Counted from the stretch's first letter, positions 17,602-27,561 are shown. The stretch: DNA of 64,000 nt from Burkholderiaceae bacterium DAT-1 (GCA_019084025.1 JAHRBI010000005.1:248001-312000); one strand, 5' to 3'. Translations and numbers: made by a program. The notes: a model not told the origin generated them from the sequence alone.

Positions 17602-19317
17602 TTACTGGCGAGCCTTGATCCACACTTTCTGTGCAGCATTAAACTCTGAATCGACACGGTAAAGTGGCCACTCTCCACTATTTGCCAAGCGCAAGCCCAC
17701 GTCATAGAGCAAGCCTAAATCGTCTGCACCGCCCGCCATTGTCCAATCCGGTTTAATCACATCCGTTGGCTTGTGATAGTCATTGGCGGTATAAGCCTCT
17801 TTAGCCTTGCGTCCATAATCCGCAGCCTGACCAATGTATTCGTTACCCGATTTCAGATACAGGGTTGGAATGCCCACTTTGGCAAACTCGAACTGGTCGG
17901 CGCGATAGAATAAACCGAGCTCTGGCACCGAATCCGGCAGCCAGACACGTCTCCGAGCCTTCACGGCAGCGTCAAGATAGTCGTCCATACTGGAGTGCCC
18001 TGAACCCAGTGCTTCCACATCGCGGGTTTTCCCCAGTGGATTCATGCCATCCATATTGAGATCGGCCACAGTCCGGGCGAGCGGATACAAAGGATGCGAA
18101 GTGTAATAACGCGCCCCTAATAATCCTGCTTCCTCTGCCGTAGTTGCCATAAAGAGCACGCTGCGTGCAGCCCGCTTGCCCTGACGTGCCTGCTCACCCC
18201 ATACGCGTGCCAGTTCGAGCAATCCCGATGTGCCGGTCGCATTGTCCTGTGCACCGTGATAAATCGGCTTATCCTTCATCATCAGATTGCGACCCAGATG
18301 ATCCCAGTGCGCCGAATACACCAGCCAATCGCGGCGCAGATGTTTATCCGCACCATCCAGCTTGCCTACGACGTTGTACGACGTCATGTGGCGAACCGCC
18401 TGCTCCAGATGGAAGCTCGCCGATCCATCAAGCGCCACAGGCCTGAAATCCGGTCGGCTGGCGGCCGCCTTGAGCGAATCGTAATCCTGCCCGCACGCTG
18501 AGAGCATCGCCTTACCATGATCGAGACGAATCCATGAACGAACCGGCAACTGCTCGGCATTACCGCCCTTGCTGTCCAGGGTGACGTTCTCGCGCATATT
18601 GCTATTCATCACCACAAACCACGGATAAGCCGCAGGCTTGGTTTCGTGAATAATTATGGCGCCGACAGCGCCCTTGGCGGCCGCAATTTCGAACTTGTAG
18701 CTCCAGCGGCCGTAATAGGTCATGGCATCGCCTTTAAACAGCGATGTATCGAGCTTGGTGGGGTCATGCGCGTCCGGCACCTGCGGATCGTTGATCAGCA
18801 TGACCAGCGTTTTGCCTTTTACATCCAGCCCCTTGTAATCATCCCAGCCATACTCTGGTGCCACCACGCCATACCCGACAAATACCAGCGAGGCATCCCT
18901 GGTATCAATCGCGGGTTTGACCTGCGTCGAGAACGCCACAAAATCCGTAGGCGCCTCCAGTTTCAAGCCAGCTGCACATCCGCCAAAGCTGACCGTGGGA
19001 TGTGGCGTGAGACCCACCATGGGTACTTTTTGCAGATAGGTTCCATCCGGATTACCGGGTTTGAGTCCGGCCTTTTTAAACTGCTTCTGCAGATAGGCGA
19101 TGGTCTTGGCTTCGCCCGGCGTGCCCGGTGCCCGCCCCTCATAGGCATCGCTGCTCAGTTCCTTGATATCCGCCATCATGCGGGAAGGCTGGATGATGAC
19201 GTCGTTCGACTCGGATTGTGCCCACACCCCTGCGGCACACATGCTCAGCAGCGAAGCGGACGTGAGGCAGGAGACGGTGTTTATTGCGGATCGATTCAAT
19301 TCAAACCCCCGGATCAT
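17602..19317 (-). CDS. Exported M28-family zinc aminopeptidase
   Basis: An AGGGGAAG site precedes the ATG at 19317, so I use it over an upstream TTG. The 571-residue product begins with a signal peptide ending near AAGVWAQ. A PA-like insert covers roughly 120-270. The M28 catalytic domain has the expected metal ligands: His in SAHWDHLG, the bridging Asp in AQDNATGTSG, Glu-Glu in TTAEEAGLLG, Asp in ADLNMDG and His in NDYHKPTD. It probably releases amino acids from peptides in the periplasm or medium. The gene follows an amidase gene on the same strand at 42 bases, so the two may be co-transcribed, in a stretch with several other exported peptidases. Confidence 0.9.
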   Translation of the reverse strand: MIRGFELNRSAINTVSCLTSASLLSMCAAGVWAQSESNDVIIQPSRMMADIKELSSDAYEGRAPGTPGEAKTIAYLQKQFKKAGLKPGNPDGTYLQKVPMVGLTPHPTVSFGGCAAGLKLEAPTDFVAFSTQVKPAIDTRDASLVFVGYGVVAPEYGWDDYKGLDVKGKTLVMLINDPQVPDAHDPTKLDTSLFKGDAMTYYGRWSYKFEIAAAKGAVGAIIIHETKPAAYPWFVVMNSNMRENVTLDSKGGNAEQLPVRSWIRLDHGKAMLSACGQDYDSLKAAASRPDFRPVALDGSASFHLEQAVRHMTSYNVVGKLDGADKHLRRDWLVYSAHWDHLGRNLMMKDKPIYHGAQDNATGTSGLLELARVWGEQARQGKRAARSVLFMATTAEEAGLLGARYYTSHPLYPLARTVADLNMDGMNPLGKTRDVEALGSGHSSMDDYLDAAVKARRRVWLPDSVPELGLFYRADQFEFAKVGIPTLYLKSGNEYIGQAADYGRKAKEAYTANDYHKPTDVIKPDWTMAGGADDLGLLYDVGLRLANSGEWPLYRVDSEFNAAQKVWIKARQ

Positions 19318-19359
19318 TTCACTTCCCCTATTTACCCACGAAGTCGCACAGAAATTCAA

Positions 19360-20946
19360 TTAAATGCGTGGCAGGTAGCGCGGTGACTGTCGTTTTCGTG
19401 TCCCTTGCTCGTAGGCATAGGCCATGCCCAGCAGTTGGGCATCCGAAAATGCCATCCCCACAAACGACAAACCAACGGGCAGCCCCCCTACCTGACCCGC
19501 TGGGACGGTCACATGCGGATAGCCCGCCACGGCGGCGGGAGAAGAAAAGCCATTACCCGTATGATCACCCATGATCAGATCATTCACCCAGGCAACACCG
19601 CCCGTGGGTGCCACCAGTGCATCCAGCCGATGCTCGGCCAACACCTGATCGATGCCCTCCTGACGCGCGTAGCGGTGATTATTGGCTAAGGCTTGCTGGT
19701 ATTCCGGTGCATCCAGCCCTGTGGTTGCATCAGCCTGCATGAGCAGTTCCTGCCCGAAATGCACCAGCTCCCGATCTTGATGCTGTTCGTTAAAGCGGAT
19801 CACATCGGCCATCGAACGTATGGCGCCATTGGGGCTGAACTCATCAAGATAGCGCTTCAGATCATCCTTGTATTCAAACAGCAGCGCCTGAAATTCGCTG
19901 TCTGCATATTTAGACACATTCGGTACCTCAACCGGATCAACCAGAGTCGCGCCAAGCGCCTGCAAGTCTTTCAACGCCTGCTCGATCACTGCATCCACCT
20001 GATCGTGGAACCCGAAAAAATTGCGCGCCACACCAATGCGCTTGCCCTTGAGTGCAGTTTCATTCAATTGCTGCACAAAGCTGGCCGGACGCCCTGCAGC
20101 CAATGTCACCGGATCGCGCGGATCGGGTGCTGCCAATACGTCGAGTAGTGCTGCTGCATCCGCTACCGTCCGCGTCATTGGGCCGGCAGTATCTTGCGAA
20201 TGCGCTATCGGGATAATGCCATTGCGGCTCACCAGACCAATGCTGGGTTTGACGCCCACCAGCCCGCAGATGGATGCGGGCGAGACAATCGAGCCATCGG
20301 TTTCGGTACCCACACCCAGTATGGCCAGATCAGCAGCAATTGCGGCTCCCGTGCCAGAACTGGAGCCACTACAGTTACGATTCAGTGCGTAGGGATTCAG
20401 CGTTAGTCCGCCTCGCCCGCTCCAGCCGCTTGTTGGCCTGGTTGAGCGCATATTGGCCCACTCACTGAGGTTGGTCTTGCCGAGTATCACGGCACCCGCC
20501 TCGCGCAACTGCCGGACAATTGCCGAATCCTTGATAGGCTTGGCTCCCAGCAATGCCAGCGAACCAGCCGTTGTTTCCATGCGATCGGCAGTGGCGATAT
20601 TGTCCTTGAGCAAGACCGGCACTCCATGCAAAGGGCCGCGCACTTTGCTAGCTTGCCGTTCGCGATCCAGTGCGGCTGCTATGGCGAGCGCGTCGGGATT
20701 CAGCTCGATAATCGAATTGAGCCGGGGGCCATGGCGATCAATGGCCTCAATCCGCCCAAGGTAATGCTTGCAAAGCGCTAGCGAGGTTAGCTCACCTTTC
20801 TGCATACGTGCCTGAGCTGTCGCCACGCTAAGTTCAGCCAATTCAGGTGTGCTACCCACATTGCGAGTAATGGCTGCGAAACTGTTGATTGATGTATGCA
20901 TTCCGCCAGCCGCAATGGCCGATTGAATAAAGGTACGGCGATTCAT
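19360..20946 (-). CDS. Amidase-signature family amidase with Tat-like signal
   Basis: This 528-residue hydrolase has the amidase signature core with a Ser-cisSer-Lys triad: Lys in VLLKDNI, cis-Ser in NCSGSSSGTG and nucleophile Ser in TDGSIVSPAS. The N-terminus has a twin arginine (NRRTFIQSA) followed by a short, weakly hydrophobic stretch, so folded export by the Tat pathway is plausible. C-terminal features (GYPHVTVPAG, GLPVGLSFVG) are typical of the family, which includes peptide amidases, GatA and aryl-acyl amidases; it is not GatA, since gatB and gatC are absent and a signal is present. The substrate is unknown, but the M28 neighbour suggests a peptide-type amide. Confidence 0.88.
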   Translation of the reverse strand: MNRRTFIQSAIAAGGMHTSINSFAAITRNVGSTPELAELSVATAQARMQKGELTSLALCKHYLGRIEAIDRHGPRLNSIIELNPDALAIAAALDRERQASKVRGPLHGVPVLLKDNIATADRMETTAGSLALLGAKPIKDSAIVRQLREAGAVILGKTNLSEWANMRSTRPTSGWSGRGGLTLNPYALNRNCSGSSSGTGAAIAADLAILGVGTETDGSIVSPASICGLVGVKPSIGLVSRNGIIPIAHSQDTAGPMTRTVADAAALLDVLAAPDPRDPVTLAAGRPASFVQQLNETALKGKRIGVARNFFGFHDQVDAVIEQALKDLQALGATLVDPVEVPNVSKYADSEFQALLFEYKDDLKRYLDEFSPNGAIRSMADVIRFNEQHQDRELVHFGQELLMQADATTGLDAPEYQQALANNHRYARQEGIDQVLAEHRLDALVAPTGGVAWVNDLIMGDHTGNGFSSPAAVAGYPHVTVPAGQVGGLPVGLSFVGMAFSDAQLLGMAYAYEQGTRKRQSPRYLPRI

Positions 20947-21168
20947 CCCACTCCCCCTTTTCCGTTTTAATTAAATGCAGGATCTATTTGACCAATCAAT
21001 CATATTTTGTACTTTTAAAATTGATCAAACGTACCATTTATAATGAGTAATACTTGATCCTGCTTAACCGGAAATATTACATAGAGACATCTCTGCCTGC
21101 ACAGTTTTTGTGGTCGGAAGCATGTGCAGTAATACCAATTATCGCGATGCCAGCCAGCAAAAAAAATT

Positions 21169-21188
21169 GCGGAAGATTGCTCTTCCGC
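21169..21188 (-). terminator. Intrinsic terminator of the S9 peptidase gene
   Basis: An 8-bp perfect stem (GCGGAAGA/TCTTCCGC) with a four-base loop lies 40 bases after the S9 stop and is followed by AATTTTTTTT on the minus strand. Confidence 0.85.
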
Positions 21189-21206
21189 CATTTTCAATCA
21201 AATGCA

Positions 21207-21222
21207 TTGATCAATTGATCAA
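21207..21222. repeat. 16-base perfect palindrome next to the S9 peptidase stop
   Basis: The sequence TTGATCAATTGATCAA reads the same on both strands, being two TTGATCAA units overlapping by two bases. The same 8-mer core (ATTGATCAAA) occurs about 190 bases upstream, at 21017-21028. It could be a regulator site or chance in this AT-rich gap between the S9 and amidase genes. Confidence 0.35.
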
Positions 21223-21227
21223 GTAGC

Positions 21228-23726
21228 TTACTTGCCCTCGGAAACATTCGCCGAAGCATTTTTCACATACTTGTCGAACCAGTTCACCATTTCGTACACC
21301 TCCTGCTCGTTGGATTCGAGGGCGGTATACCAGTGCGGTTCGTGCGGCAGCATCACCAGACGAGTAATACCGCCATTGCCACGAATCGCTTCATATAGCT
21401 TGGTGGCCTGCAGCGGTGTAGTGCCCGGATTCGCATCATCTTCGCCATGCATGATCAGAATCGGTGTTTTCAGCTTGTCGGCAAAGAAGAAGGTCGAAGC
21501 CTGTTTGTAGACTTCCGGCGCTTCCCAGACCGAACGACGTTCGTTCTGGAACCCGAACGGCGTCAGCGTCTTGTTATAGGAACCGCTGGTTGCCACACCG
21601 GCCTTGAACAGATTGGTATGCGCCAGCAGATTAGCCGTCATCAGGGCGCCATGGCTGTGCCCTGTCACCCCGATACGTTCAGGATCAACCACACCCATCT
21701 TCACCGCTTCGTTCACCGCGGCCTTGGCATTGGCAATCAATTGCGGCAGATAGGTATCGTATGCAGTGCGCGGGTCGCCCACAATCGGGAAACTGGCACT
21801 GTCGATAATGGCATAACCCGACAGCAACAGGAGTTTGTACTGGCGCAGACGGGTATAGGTCTGCTGCGATCCGCTCACTTGCCCGGCTTTGGATGCATCC
21901 GCATAATCCAGCGGATACGCGTTCAGAATCGCCGGCAAGCGGGTACCTTCCTTGTAGCCCGGCGGGGTATACAGGGTAAAGGACAGATCCACGCCATCTT
22001 CGCGCTTGTATTTCACCAGCTGCTTCTTGATCTGGCGAATCACTGGCGTCACTTCTTCGACATGGGTCAATGACTGTCCGGCCAGGGCAAACTTGGCTTC
22101 GCCCTTGTCTGCCGATTGAGTTGTACCAAGTGAGCGTGCCCAGACATTCGGCGGATCAACGGGGGTTTGGCGCAAAGTCAGGAAGCGGCTGCCATCGCCG
22201 CTTTGCAGGCTGATCACCCGCTCGTATGCATCCTTTCCGCTACGGAACAGACGTTCGCTGGTCAGCGTCTCCAGATCAAGGCGATCCAGGAACGGGCGAT
22301 CCCCGTCGGGCGATGATCCCGAGCCAGTCAGGAAGATGCGATTGCCATCCATGCGAATGACGGCCTCCCCATTTGGCAAACGGCGCATGACCGGCGAACC
22401 CGGATTGTTGTAGCGATCCTCCGTTGACATATCAACCCATACGCGATGCGCTTGCTCGGGTTTATCCGCATTGAAAATGGCAGTACGCATCCAGTTGCGG
22501 TTGGCATCATATTCATAGAGCATGGCGGTGTCGGCGCGCTCGGTCCAGCTGATTCCTGCAAATCGCTGTGTGGTGCGGGCAATTTCGACAGGCGCAGCGG
22601 TAAAGGGTGCCGATTGCATCATGACCTTGTCACGTGCGGGCACGTTCACTTTCCAGTTACCCTCATCCAGCGCCTCTGCCCAGACCAGTGTGGCAGGCTG
22701 TAACGGACGCCAGACATGACTGCGCGGCCCCTTGCGCACACCGCGCACCGGTACGCTATCAGTAAGTGGAACCGAGGCAATTGTCTTGATCGCAACCTTT
22801 GCAGGATTGGAAACATCCCACACTTCGATATCTACCGGAAAGCGGTTGTACGCCACCACATAGGAATACGGCTGATGAATGCGATCAACCAGAATGTGCT
22901 TGCCATCCGGTGCCGGTTCAAGGGAGTCATAGTTGGCAGGTTTGCCAATCAGGGTGACCTTGCCGCTCGACGCGTTTACCAGCGCCAGCTGACTTGCCGC
23001 GTAGTAATCGAACAGCGCTTCGTCGTGCGGGCTCTTGAGGGTGTCACGCGTTTCATAGGTGCTACTCTGGCCTGCCTTGCCTGTGCTTTCCTGAATATTC
23101 GGACTGAGTTCGCTTGCGGGCGCAGTGGGAGCGTTGCCAATGCCGGCGGGCACCAGTTTCACCAGCAGATGCTGCTGATCCGGCATCCACTGCACTTCTT
23201 CGTTAAACATCGGATTGAGTTTGAGTCCGGCAATCTTGCGCACCTTGGCGCTGCCAGCTTCGCCTACCCACAGTTCGACTGATTCTTTGGCAACATTGGA
23301 AAATACAAAGCGCTTGCCGTCAGCGGACCAAATCGGCGTACCAGGACAGGCCCCCGCAGGCAACCCAATGTGCTGTTGCTTGCCATCAGCTACGTTCACC
23401 AGATCAAGATTAGCGACGCACGGGTTGATACCATAACCACCGGGGGTGTCGTGTTTACTATGATTACGCGGTTCGACGCGGGCACCCGCCAGTTTCAGGA
23501 AAGGTTCGGCCACACGCGTAATCGAGGGATACTCCTGCATGGACACCATCAGCATCCTGTCACCCGTCGGACTCATCATCGGCGCAGGGAGTGCCGGTGC
23601 ACGCATCACCTGACGGATGTTGTCGGGCGGCGAGTTGTATCCTGCAAAAACCGGAGCAGCTGCCGGTACAAGGCACGCGGCAACCGCATAAGCGATCGCG
23701 TGGCGGACAGTAGGTGCTGTGTTCAT
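21228..23726 (-). CDS. Exported S9 (S9D, glutamyl-endopeptidase-like) prolyl oligopeptidase family peptidase
   Basis: This 832-residue protein has a signal peptide ending near AAAPVFA. The mature start (YNSPPDNIRQVMRAPALPAP, then FLKLAGARVEP) resembles plant chloroplast glutamyl endopeptidase, the S9D type. A seven-bladed propeller region covers roughly 60-560. The C-terminal alpha/beta-hydrolase domain has the nucleophile Ser in GHSHGA, Asp in MHGEDDAN and His in PHEPHW. Such enzymes cut short peptides admitted through the propeller. An intrinsic terminator follows, and the gene is divergent from the S53 peptidase. Specificity for Glu is inferred from the family only. Confidence 0.88.
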   Translation of the reverse strand: MNTAPTVRHAIAYAVAACLVPAAAPVFAGYNSPPDNIRQVMRAPALPAPMMSPTGDRMLMVSMQEYPSITRVAEPFLKLAGARVEPRNHSKHDTPGGYGINPCVANLDLVNVADGKQQHIGLPAGACPGTPIWSADGKRFVFSNVAKESVELWVGEAGSAKVRKIAGLKLNPMFNEEVQWMPDQQHLLVKLVPAGIGNAPTAPASELSPNIQESTGKAGQSSTYETRDTLKSPHDEALFDYYAASQLALVNASSGKVTLIGKPANYDSLEPAPDGKHILVDRIHQPYSYVVAYNRFPVDIEVWDVSNPAKVAIKTIASVPLTDSVPVRGVRKGPRSHVWRPLQPATLVWAEALDEGNWKVNVPARDKVMMQSAPFTAAPVEIARTTQRFAGISWTERADTAMLYEYDANRNWMRTAIFNADKPEQAHRVWVDMSTEDRYNNPGSPVMRRLPNGEAVIRMDGNRIFLTGSGSSPDGDRPFLDRLDLETLTSERLFRSGKDAYERVISLQSGDGSRFLTLRQTPVDPPNVWARSLGTTQSADKGEAKFALAGQSLTHVEEVTPVIRQIKKQLVKYKREDGVDLSFTLYTPPGYKEGTRLPAILNAYPLDYADASKAGQVSGSQQTYTRLRQYKLLLLSGYAIIDSASFPIVGDPRTAYDTYLPQLIANAKAAVNEAVKMGVVDPERIGVTGHSHGALMTANLLAHTNLFKAGVATSGSYNKTLTPFGFQNERRSVWEAPEVYKQASTFFFADKLKTPILIMHGEDDANPGTTPLQATKLYEAIRGNGGITRLVMLPHEPHWYTALESNEQEVYEMVNWFDKYVKNASANVSEGK

Positions 23727-23890
23727 GTTTTCCCTCTTTTGGTCACTCGGACGTCCCCGCGTCTGGATTGATGCCGACCGGGAACCTAGTGTTGCAGTGT
23801 ACCTCTATCCTGTGCGTTTACTCCAAATACACCACTCATCAGAATCACTACTCACTGTCCCTCCGTTCATCCCGAACAATATGTTAGCCA

Positions 23891-23905
23891 AATCTAAATT
23901 AGATT
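23891..23905. promoter_or_regulatory. Dyad in the divergent S9/S53 promoter region
   Basis: Two perfect 7-base arms (AATCTAA and TTAGATT) flank a single A, about 47 bases before the S53 start, in an AT-rich stretch of a 225-base divergent intergenic region. It has the form of an operator for a dimeric regulator, but none is identified. Confidence 0.35.
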
Positions 23906-23951
23906 AATCTGATTGAGTAACGTCTTTTGGCGGATCTAGAGGAATAGTGTG

Positions 23952-25613
23952 ATGACATTTCGCGCGACCTTGTTTCTGACAGCCCTTGCAAGTGCTTCTG
24001 CAACCCAGACGCATGCAGCAGGCTTTTTTGATACTGCGGGGCAAACCTGGGGCACCGCCAGAGCAGGCTGGATGGCGACAGAAACGGTGGCAAAGCAGGT
24101 CACAGGATCAAAGCTGAATGAACTCGCGGCATCGCGGCAGGTGCCCATCACTATTACGCTGCAGGCACGCAATCAGGATCAGCTGGATCGCATTGTTGCC
24201 GATCAGCTAACCGGAACGGGTCGCGCCCTTACGTCAGCGGAAATGTCCGCCCAATTCCTGCCGACACAGACCGATGTCAGCGCTGTTGTTACCCACCTTG
24301 CACAAGCTGGCTTCCACGATATTGTAGTGGCCGAGAACCGCATGATCATTACGGCCGTCGGGAATAACAAAGCCGTCAAAGCCGCATTCCAGACGCCCCT
24401 GATGAGCGAAACCAGCGCCAGCGGCGTTCAGTATTTCTACAACAGCCAGCAAGTGCTCGTCCCCAGCCAGCTGGCCGGTGTTGTGCGCTCGGTCACGGGT
24501 CTGCAAAGCGAGGAAAAGCTGCAAACCTTCATGCAGATGCGTGAAATCGCCCCGGAAATGCAGTTCACGCGGGGCATGGTATCTGCCGCAGCAGTCACCA
24601 ATGCTGTCACCTACCACTATCCGGCCGAATTCCGCACGCTGTACAACGCCAACTCGCTGAAGCCCAGCACTGCCGCGATAGCGGTCATTGTGCAGGGGAA
24701 TCTGACACAGACGCTTGCCGACCTGAAGCTGGGCATGACAAAGGCCGGCGTCAGCTCGGTGAATGTGATCACCCGTCAGGTTGGTGCTGCATCGAACGAC
24801 ATCAGCAATATGGGTGAGTGGAATCTCGATACCCAAACCATCGTCGGCATCAGTGGCGGCAGCCTGAAATCTCTCACCCTGTATGATGTTCCTACCCTGT
24901 CCAACAGCGATATTCTGGCTGGGGTAAACAAGTTTGTATCGGACAATACTGCGAAAATCCTGAGCATCTCGCTAGGCGAGTGCGAGGCCGCCGCCAAAAC
25001 GAGTGGTTTTATTGCAGCAATGGATGCAGTGTTCAAGATTGGCGTTGCACAAGGACAGATGTTCTCTGTTTCTACAGGAGATTCCGGCTCCAGTATCTGC
25101 GGTGCCAAAACGGTATCCTATCCAGCAACCTCACCTTATGTTGTAGCGGTCGGGGGAACCACACTGACGACCACCAGTGCCGGTGCCTATGTGTCGGAAA
25201 CTGCATGGAAAGGCAGCACCGGTGGCAATAGTGCCTACGAGGCTGCACCAACTTGGCAAAGCGGTAGCAATACCCGCAAGGTGCCGGATATTGCCTTCGA
25301 TGGTGATCCGAACTCCGGCGCGGCCATCTACGTAAAAGGCAAACTCGCTCAAATCGGTGGCACCAGCCTGTCTGCACCGATTTTTGCAGCCCTGTGGGGT
25401 CAGGTCATCAGCAACCAGACCAAAACCCTGAGCGCCAATCCAACCGCATCGTTTTACAAGTATCTGCCTACGAATGCTTCACTGTTCAATGACATCAAAA
25501 GCGGCAGCAACGGTGCATACAGCGCTGCCGCTGGCTGGGATTACACTACCGGCTTCGGGAGTCTGAACATCGCCAATGTCAGCGCATTTGCAGCAAAAAC
25601 GGCAGGATTTTGA
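23952..25613 (+). CDS. Secreted S53 serine-carboxyl peptidase (sedolisin/pseudomonalisin type)
   Basis: The ATG at 23952 follows an AGAGGAA site; the codon before it is GTG and less likely. The 553-residue precursor has a signal peptide ending near QTHAA, a pro-kumamolisin activation domain (about 40-180) and the S53 catalytic domain. Catalytic Glu and Asp lie in GEWNLDTQT, the oxyanion Asp in STGDSGSS and the nucleophile Ser in GGTSLSAPIF. The C-terminus carries a calcium-site pattern (FNDIKSGSNG...GWDYTTGFG). These enzymes are acid-active and self-activating. A strong hairpin terminator follows. It is one of four exported hydrolases encoded in 17602-25613. Confidence 0.93.
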   Translation: MTFRATLFLTALASASATQTHAAGFFDTAGQTWGTARAGWMATETVAKQVTGSKLNELAASRQVPITITLQARNQDQLDRIVADQLTGTGRALTSAEMSAQFLPTQTDVSAVVTHLAQAGFHDIVVAENRMIITAVGNNKAVKAAFQTPLMSETSASGVQYFYNSQQVLVPSQLAGVVRSVTGLQSEEKLQTFMQMREIAPEMQFTRGMVSAAAVTNAVTYHYPAEFRTLYNANSLKPSTAAIAVIVQGNLTQTLADLKLGMTKAGVSSVNVITRQVGAASNDISNMGEWNLDTQTIVGISGGSLKSLTLYDVPTLSNSDILAGVNKFVSDNTAKILSISLGECEAAAKTSGFIAAMDAVFKIGVAQGQMFSVSTGDSGSSICGAKTVSYPATSPYVVAVGGTTLTTTSAGAYVSETAWKGSTGGNSAYEAAPTWQSGSNTRKVPDIAFDGDPNSGAAIYVKGKLAQIGGTSLSAPIFAALWGQVISNQTKTLSANPTASFYKYLPTNASLFNDIKSGSNGAYSAAAGWDYTTGFGSLNIANVSAFAAKTAGF

Positions 25614-25639
25614 TTCCAACACCGACGTGTTTGCATAAG

Positions 25640-25669
25640 AAAACGGCCAGTGGATTCACTGGCCGTTTT
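25640..25669. terminator. Bidirectional terminator between S53 and beta-barrel genes
   Basis: A 13-bp perfect stem (AAAACGGCCAGTG and its complement) with loop GATT has A and T runs on its two sides, so it can stop the S53 transcript and the converging beta-barrel gene. Confidence 0.9.
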
Positions 25670-25705
25670 GTATGCTGGCAGATATAACGATCTGCGCTCA
25701 GGCAA

Positions 25706-26416
25706 TTAGAAGCCCCAGACGTAGCCAATCTTGATGGTTGGCACAGCCTTCAGGAACTTCACCGAATCGTTCAGCTTGCTTTGTTCAACCAGCGCATCGG
25801 CTTTTAAACGCGCGCAGTAGGAATCAAACATGCTAGCGCCACATACCGCGGTAACCGTCGAGTTCAGTTTGTTGCTCAATGTCAGACCAGCATCAATAAA
25901 GAGTCCCGAGTCTGATCCGGTCAGCTTGCCCCAGCCTACCCCAATATACGGTTTGATCTTGTTGGCAGCAGTCACTTCGCCATCAATCGAATACACCTGA
26001 TCTGCGGCATAGGTATTATGACCGAGTTGATATTTGTTACCGTCTGACACACCCTTGAGCGAAATCCGGTTGGTGCCGGAAAGCAATCCGCCTGTTACAC
26101 GGAAAAAACCACCGTTTGGTGCCCAATCCACCAGCAGGGATACATCGCGCGCGGTATAGTTCCCGTCATACTTCATGCCGGTAGTGCTGACATTGTGGCT
26201 GATACCGCCATCATTGAATCCGAGACGCACCGTTGTATTCGGGAAAATCAGCAGGTAGTCCGCAGCAATCGACACACCTGCGCCGTCCACGCCATAGGAT
26301 GCCTGCACACCCAGACCGACGTCCTTGCGCTGTGCCACCATGCTGTTATCTGCATACGCCGAGCCAGCCAGAGCGGCCAGCGCCAGTGCGCCCACTTGAA
26401 TTGCCTTAATCGACAT
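25706..26416 (-). CDS. Small outer-membrane beta-barrel protein
   Basis: The start at 26416 (MSIKAIQVGALALAALAGSAYA) gives a clear signal peptide and has an AAGGA site upstream; the frame remains open further upstream without a site. The mature protein (about 214 residues) has alternating beta-strand patterns such as GVSIAADYLLIF and ends in an aromatic (GYVWGF), as outer-membrane barrels do. Two cysteines near residue 190 (CGASMFDSYC) could form a disulfide. It resembles opacity/OmpW-like barrels in size but I cannot assign a family. It is monocistronic, bounded by a terminator downstream. Confidence 0.65.
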   Translation of the reverse strand: MSIKAIQVGALALAALAGSAYADNSMVAQRKDVGLGVQASYGVDGAGVSIAADYLLIFPNTTVRLGFNDGGISHNVSTTGMKYDGNYTARDVSLLVDWAPNGGFFRVTGGLLSGTNRISLKGVSDGNKYQLGHNTYAADQVYSIDGEVTAANKIKPYIGVGWGKLTGSDSGLFIDAGLTLSNKLNSTVTAVCGASMFDSYCARLKADALVEQSKLNDSVKFLKAVPTIKIGYVWGF

Positions 26417-26562
26417 TGTCCTTGTGCTCCCGAATTGCTTGCTGTCTGCGTGCGACTGACGTCGCATCTGCCGGAAAAGCGCAATCTTATCCGATCACGC
26501 CCGACTACTGAGCATGAAAGAGCAAAAATGCGTAAAAAGGTTCCACTGCCCCCGATGTCCGA

Positions 26563-27561
26563 TTAAGCGGACATGCGTTTACGATAGGCCAGCGGACTTG
26601 CATCAAACCGATCCTGAAAGGCGCGCCCCAGTGCACTGGCACTGCCAAATCCGCATTCGCTGGCGACATGTGACACGGCCATCCGTGTCGAGCGCAGCAG
26701 AAAAGCCGCCATTTCCAGTCGCAGCAAAGCCACGTATTCGCGCAGGGTGTGGCCGGTTGCCGCCTGAAAGCGTCGCGACAGGGTGCGCTCGCTCATGGCA
26801 GCCTGCGCTGCCAGTGCCGCCGCTGCTGATAAATCGGCCAGTTCGCGCTCGATGCGATCCTGTACCGACAGAATCTGCGCATCGCCATGCTGGCGAAAGC
26901 GCCGTGTCCACGCGGCCAGATGCGCGTAACCCGGTAATACTTCGTTCACCGCCACCCGCAAAATTCGCTGCGATACACCTGCCCCGAAACGCTGGTCAAT
27001 CACATACGCGCATGCATCCACTGCCGCGTTGATGCCGGTAATGGTAATCAGGCGCTCGTCCACCACCATGGGGCGGGTGGGCGCAAAGGTGATATCAGGG
27101 AAATACTGGCGAAACCAGCGGGTTTCGTTCTGCATGCCAGTGGCAATCCGGCCTGAAAGCAACCCCGCCTTGGCCAGCAGCGGCGCGCCGTTGAGCGCCA
27201 CTAGCGTGGCACCTTGCGCGTATTGTTCGCGCAACCAGCCGGTGAGTTCGGCCTCCCCCTCCCGCAGCGCACGCTGCGGGGCAAACTGGGCCGGCACCAT
27301 CACATAAGCATACCGCTTGCCGTTGTTCAGCGTGGCACTGGCCGCAATCGGCGCACCGGCAAAGTTGTGAACCGGCAGGCCGTCCACCGATACCAGATCA
27401 ATATCAAACAGGCGGCTCGCCATCACATCGGCGCTGCGTGCCTGCATGGTGCCTGCCAGCAGCAGCATTTCCTGCGTGAGATACACATAGCTGGCCATCA
27501 CCGCCGGCGGCAGCAAAATGGCGACGGGAACAGGCGTGTGCGATGCGGTTTGGCGTTTCAT
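26563..27561 (-). CDS. GlxA-type transcriptional regulator (DJ-1/PfpI domain plus AraC helix-turn-helix)
   Basis: This 332-residue protein (start at 27561) has an N-terminal DJ-1/PfpI-like domain (about 1-190, PVAILLPPAVMASY...) and a C-terminal AraC-type DNA-binding domain with two helix-turn-helices (MSERTLSRRFQAATGHTLREYV and SHVASECGFGSASALGRAFQ). Regulators of this arrangement include GlxA, CdhR and FtrA. The ribosome-binding site is weak, so the start is tentative. It is transcribed divergently from the beta-oxidation operon across 122 bases, which suggests it controls that operon in response to a substrate acyl-CoA or carnitine-like compound. That role is inference. Confidence 0.88.
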   Translation of the reverse strand: MKRQTASHTPVPVAILLPPAVMASYVYLTQEMLLLAGTMQARSADVMASRLFDIDLVSVDGLPVHNFAGAPIAASATLNNGKRYAYVMVPAQFAPQRALREGEAELTGWLREQYAQGATLVALNGAPLLAKAGLLSGRIATGMQNETRWFRQYFPDITFAPTRPMVVDERLITITGINAAVDACAYVIDQRFGAGVSQRILRVAVNEVLPGYAHLAAWTRRFRQHGDAQILSVQDRIERELADLSAAAALAAQAAMSERTLSRRFQAATGHTLREYVALLRLEMAAFLLRSTRMAVSHVASECGFGSASALGRAFQDRFDASPLAYRKRMSA

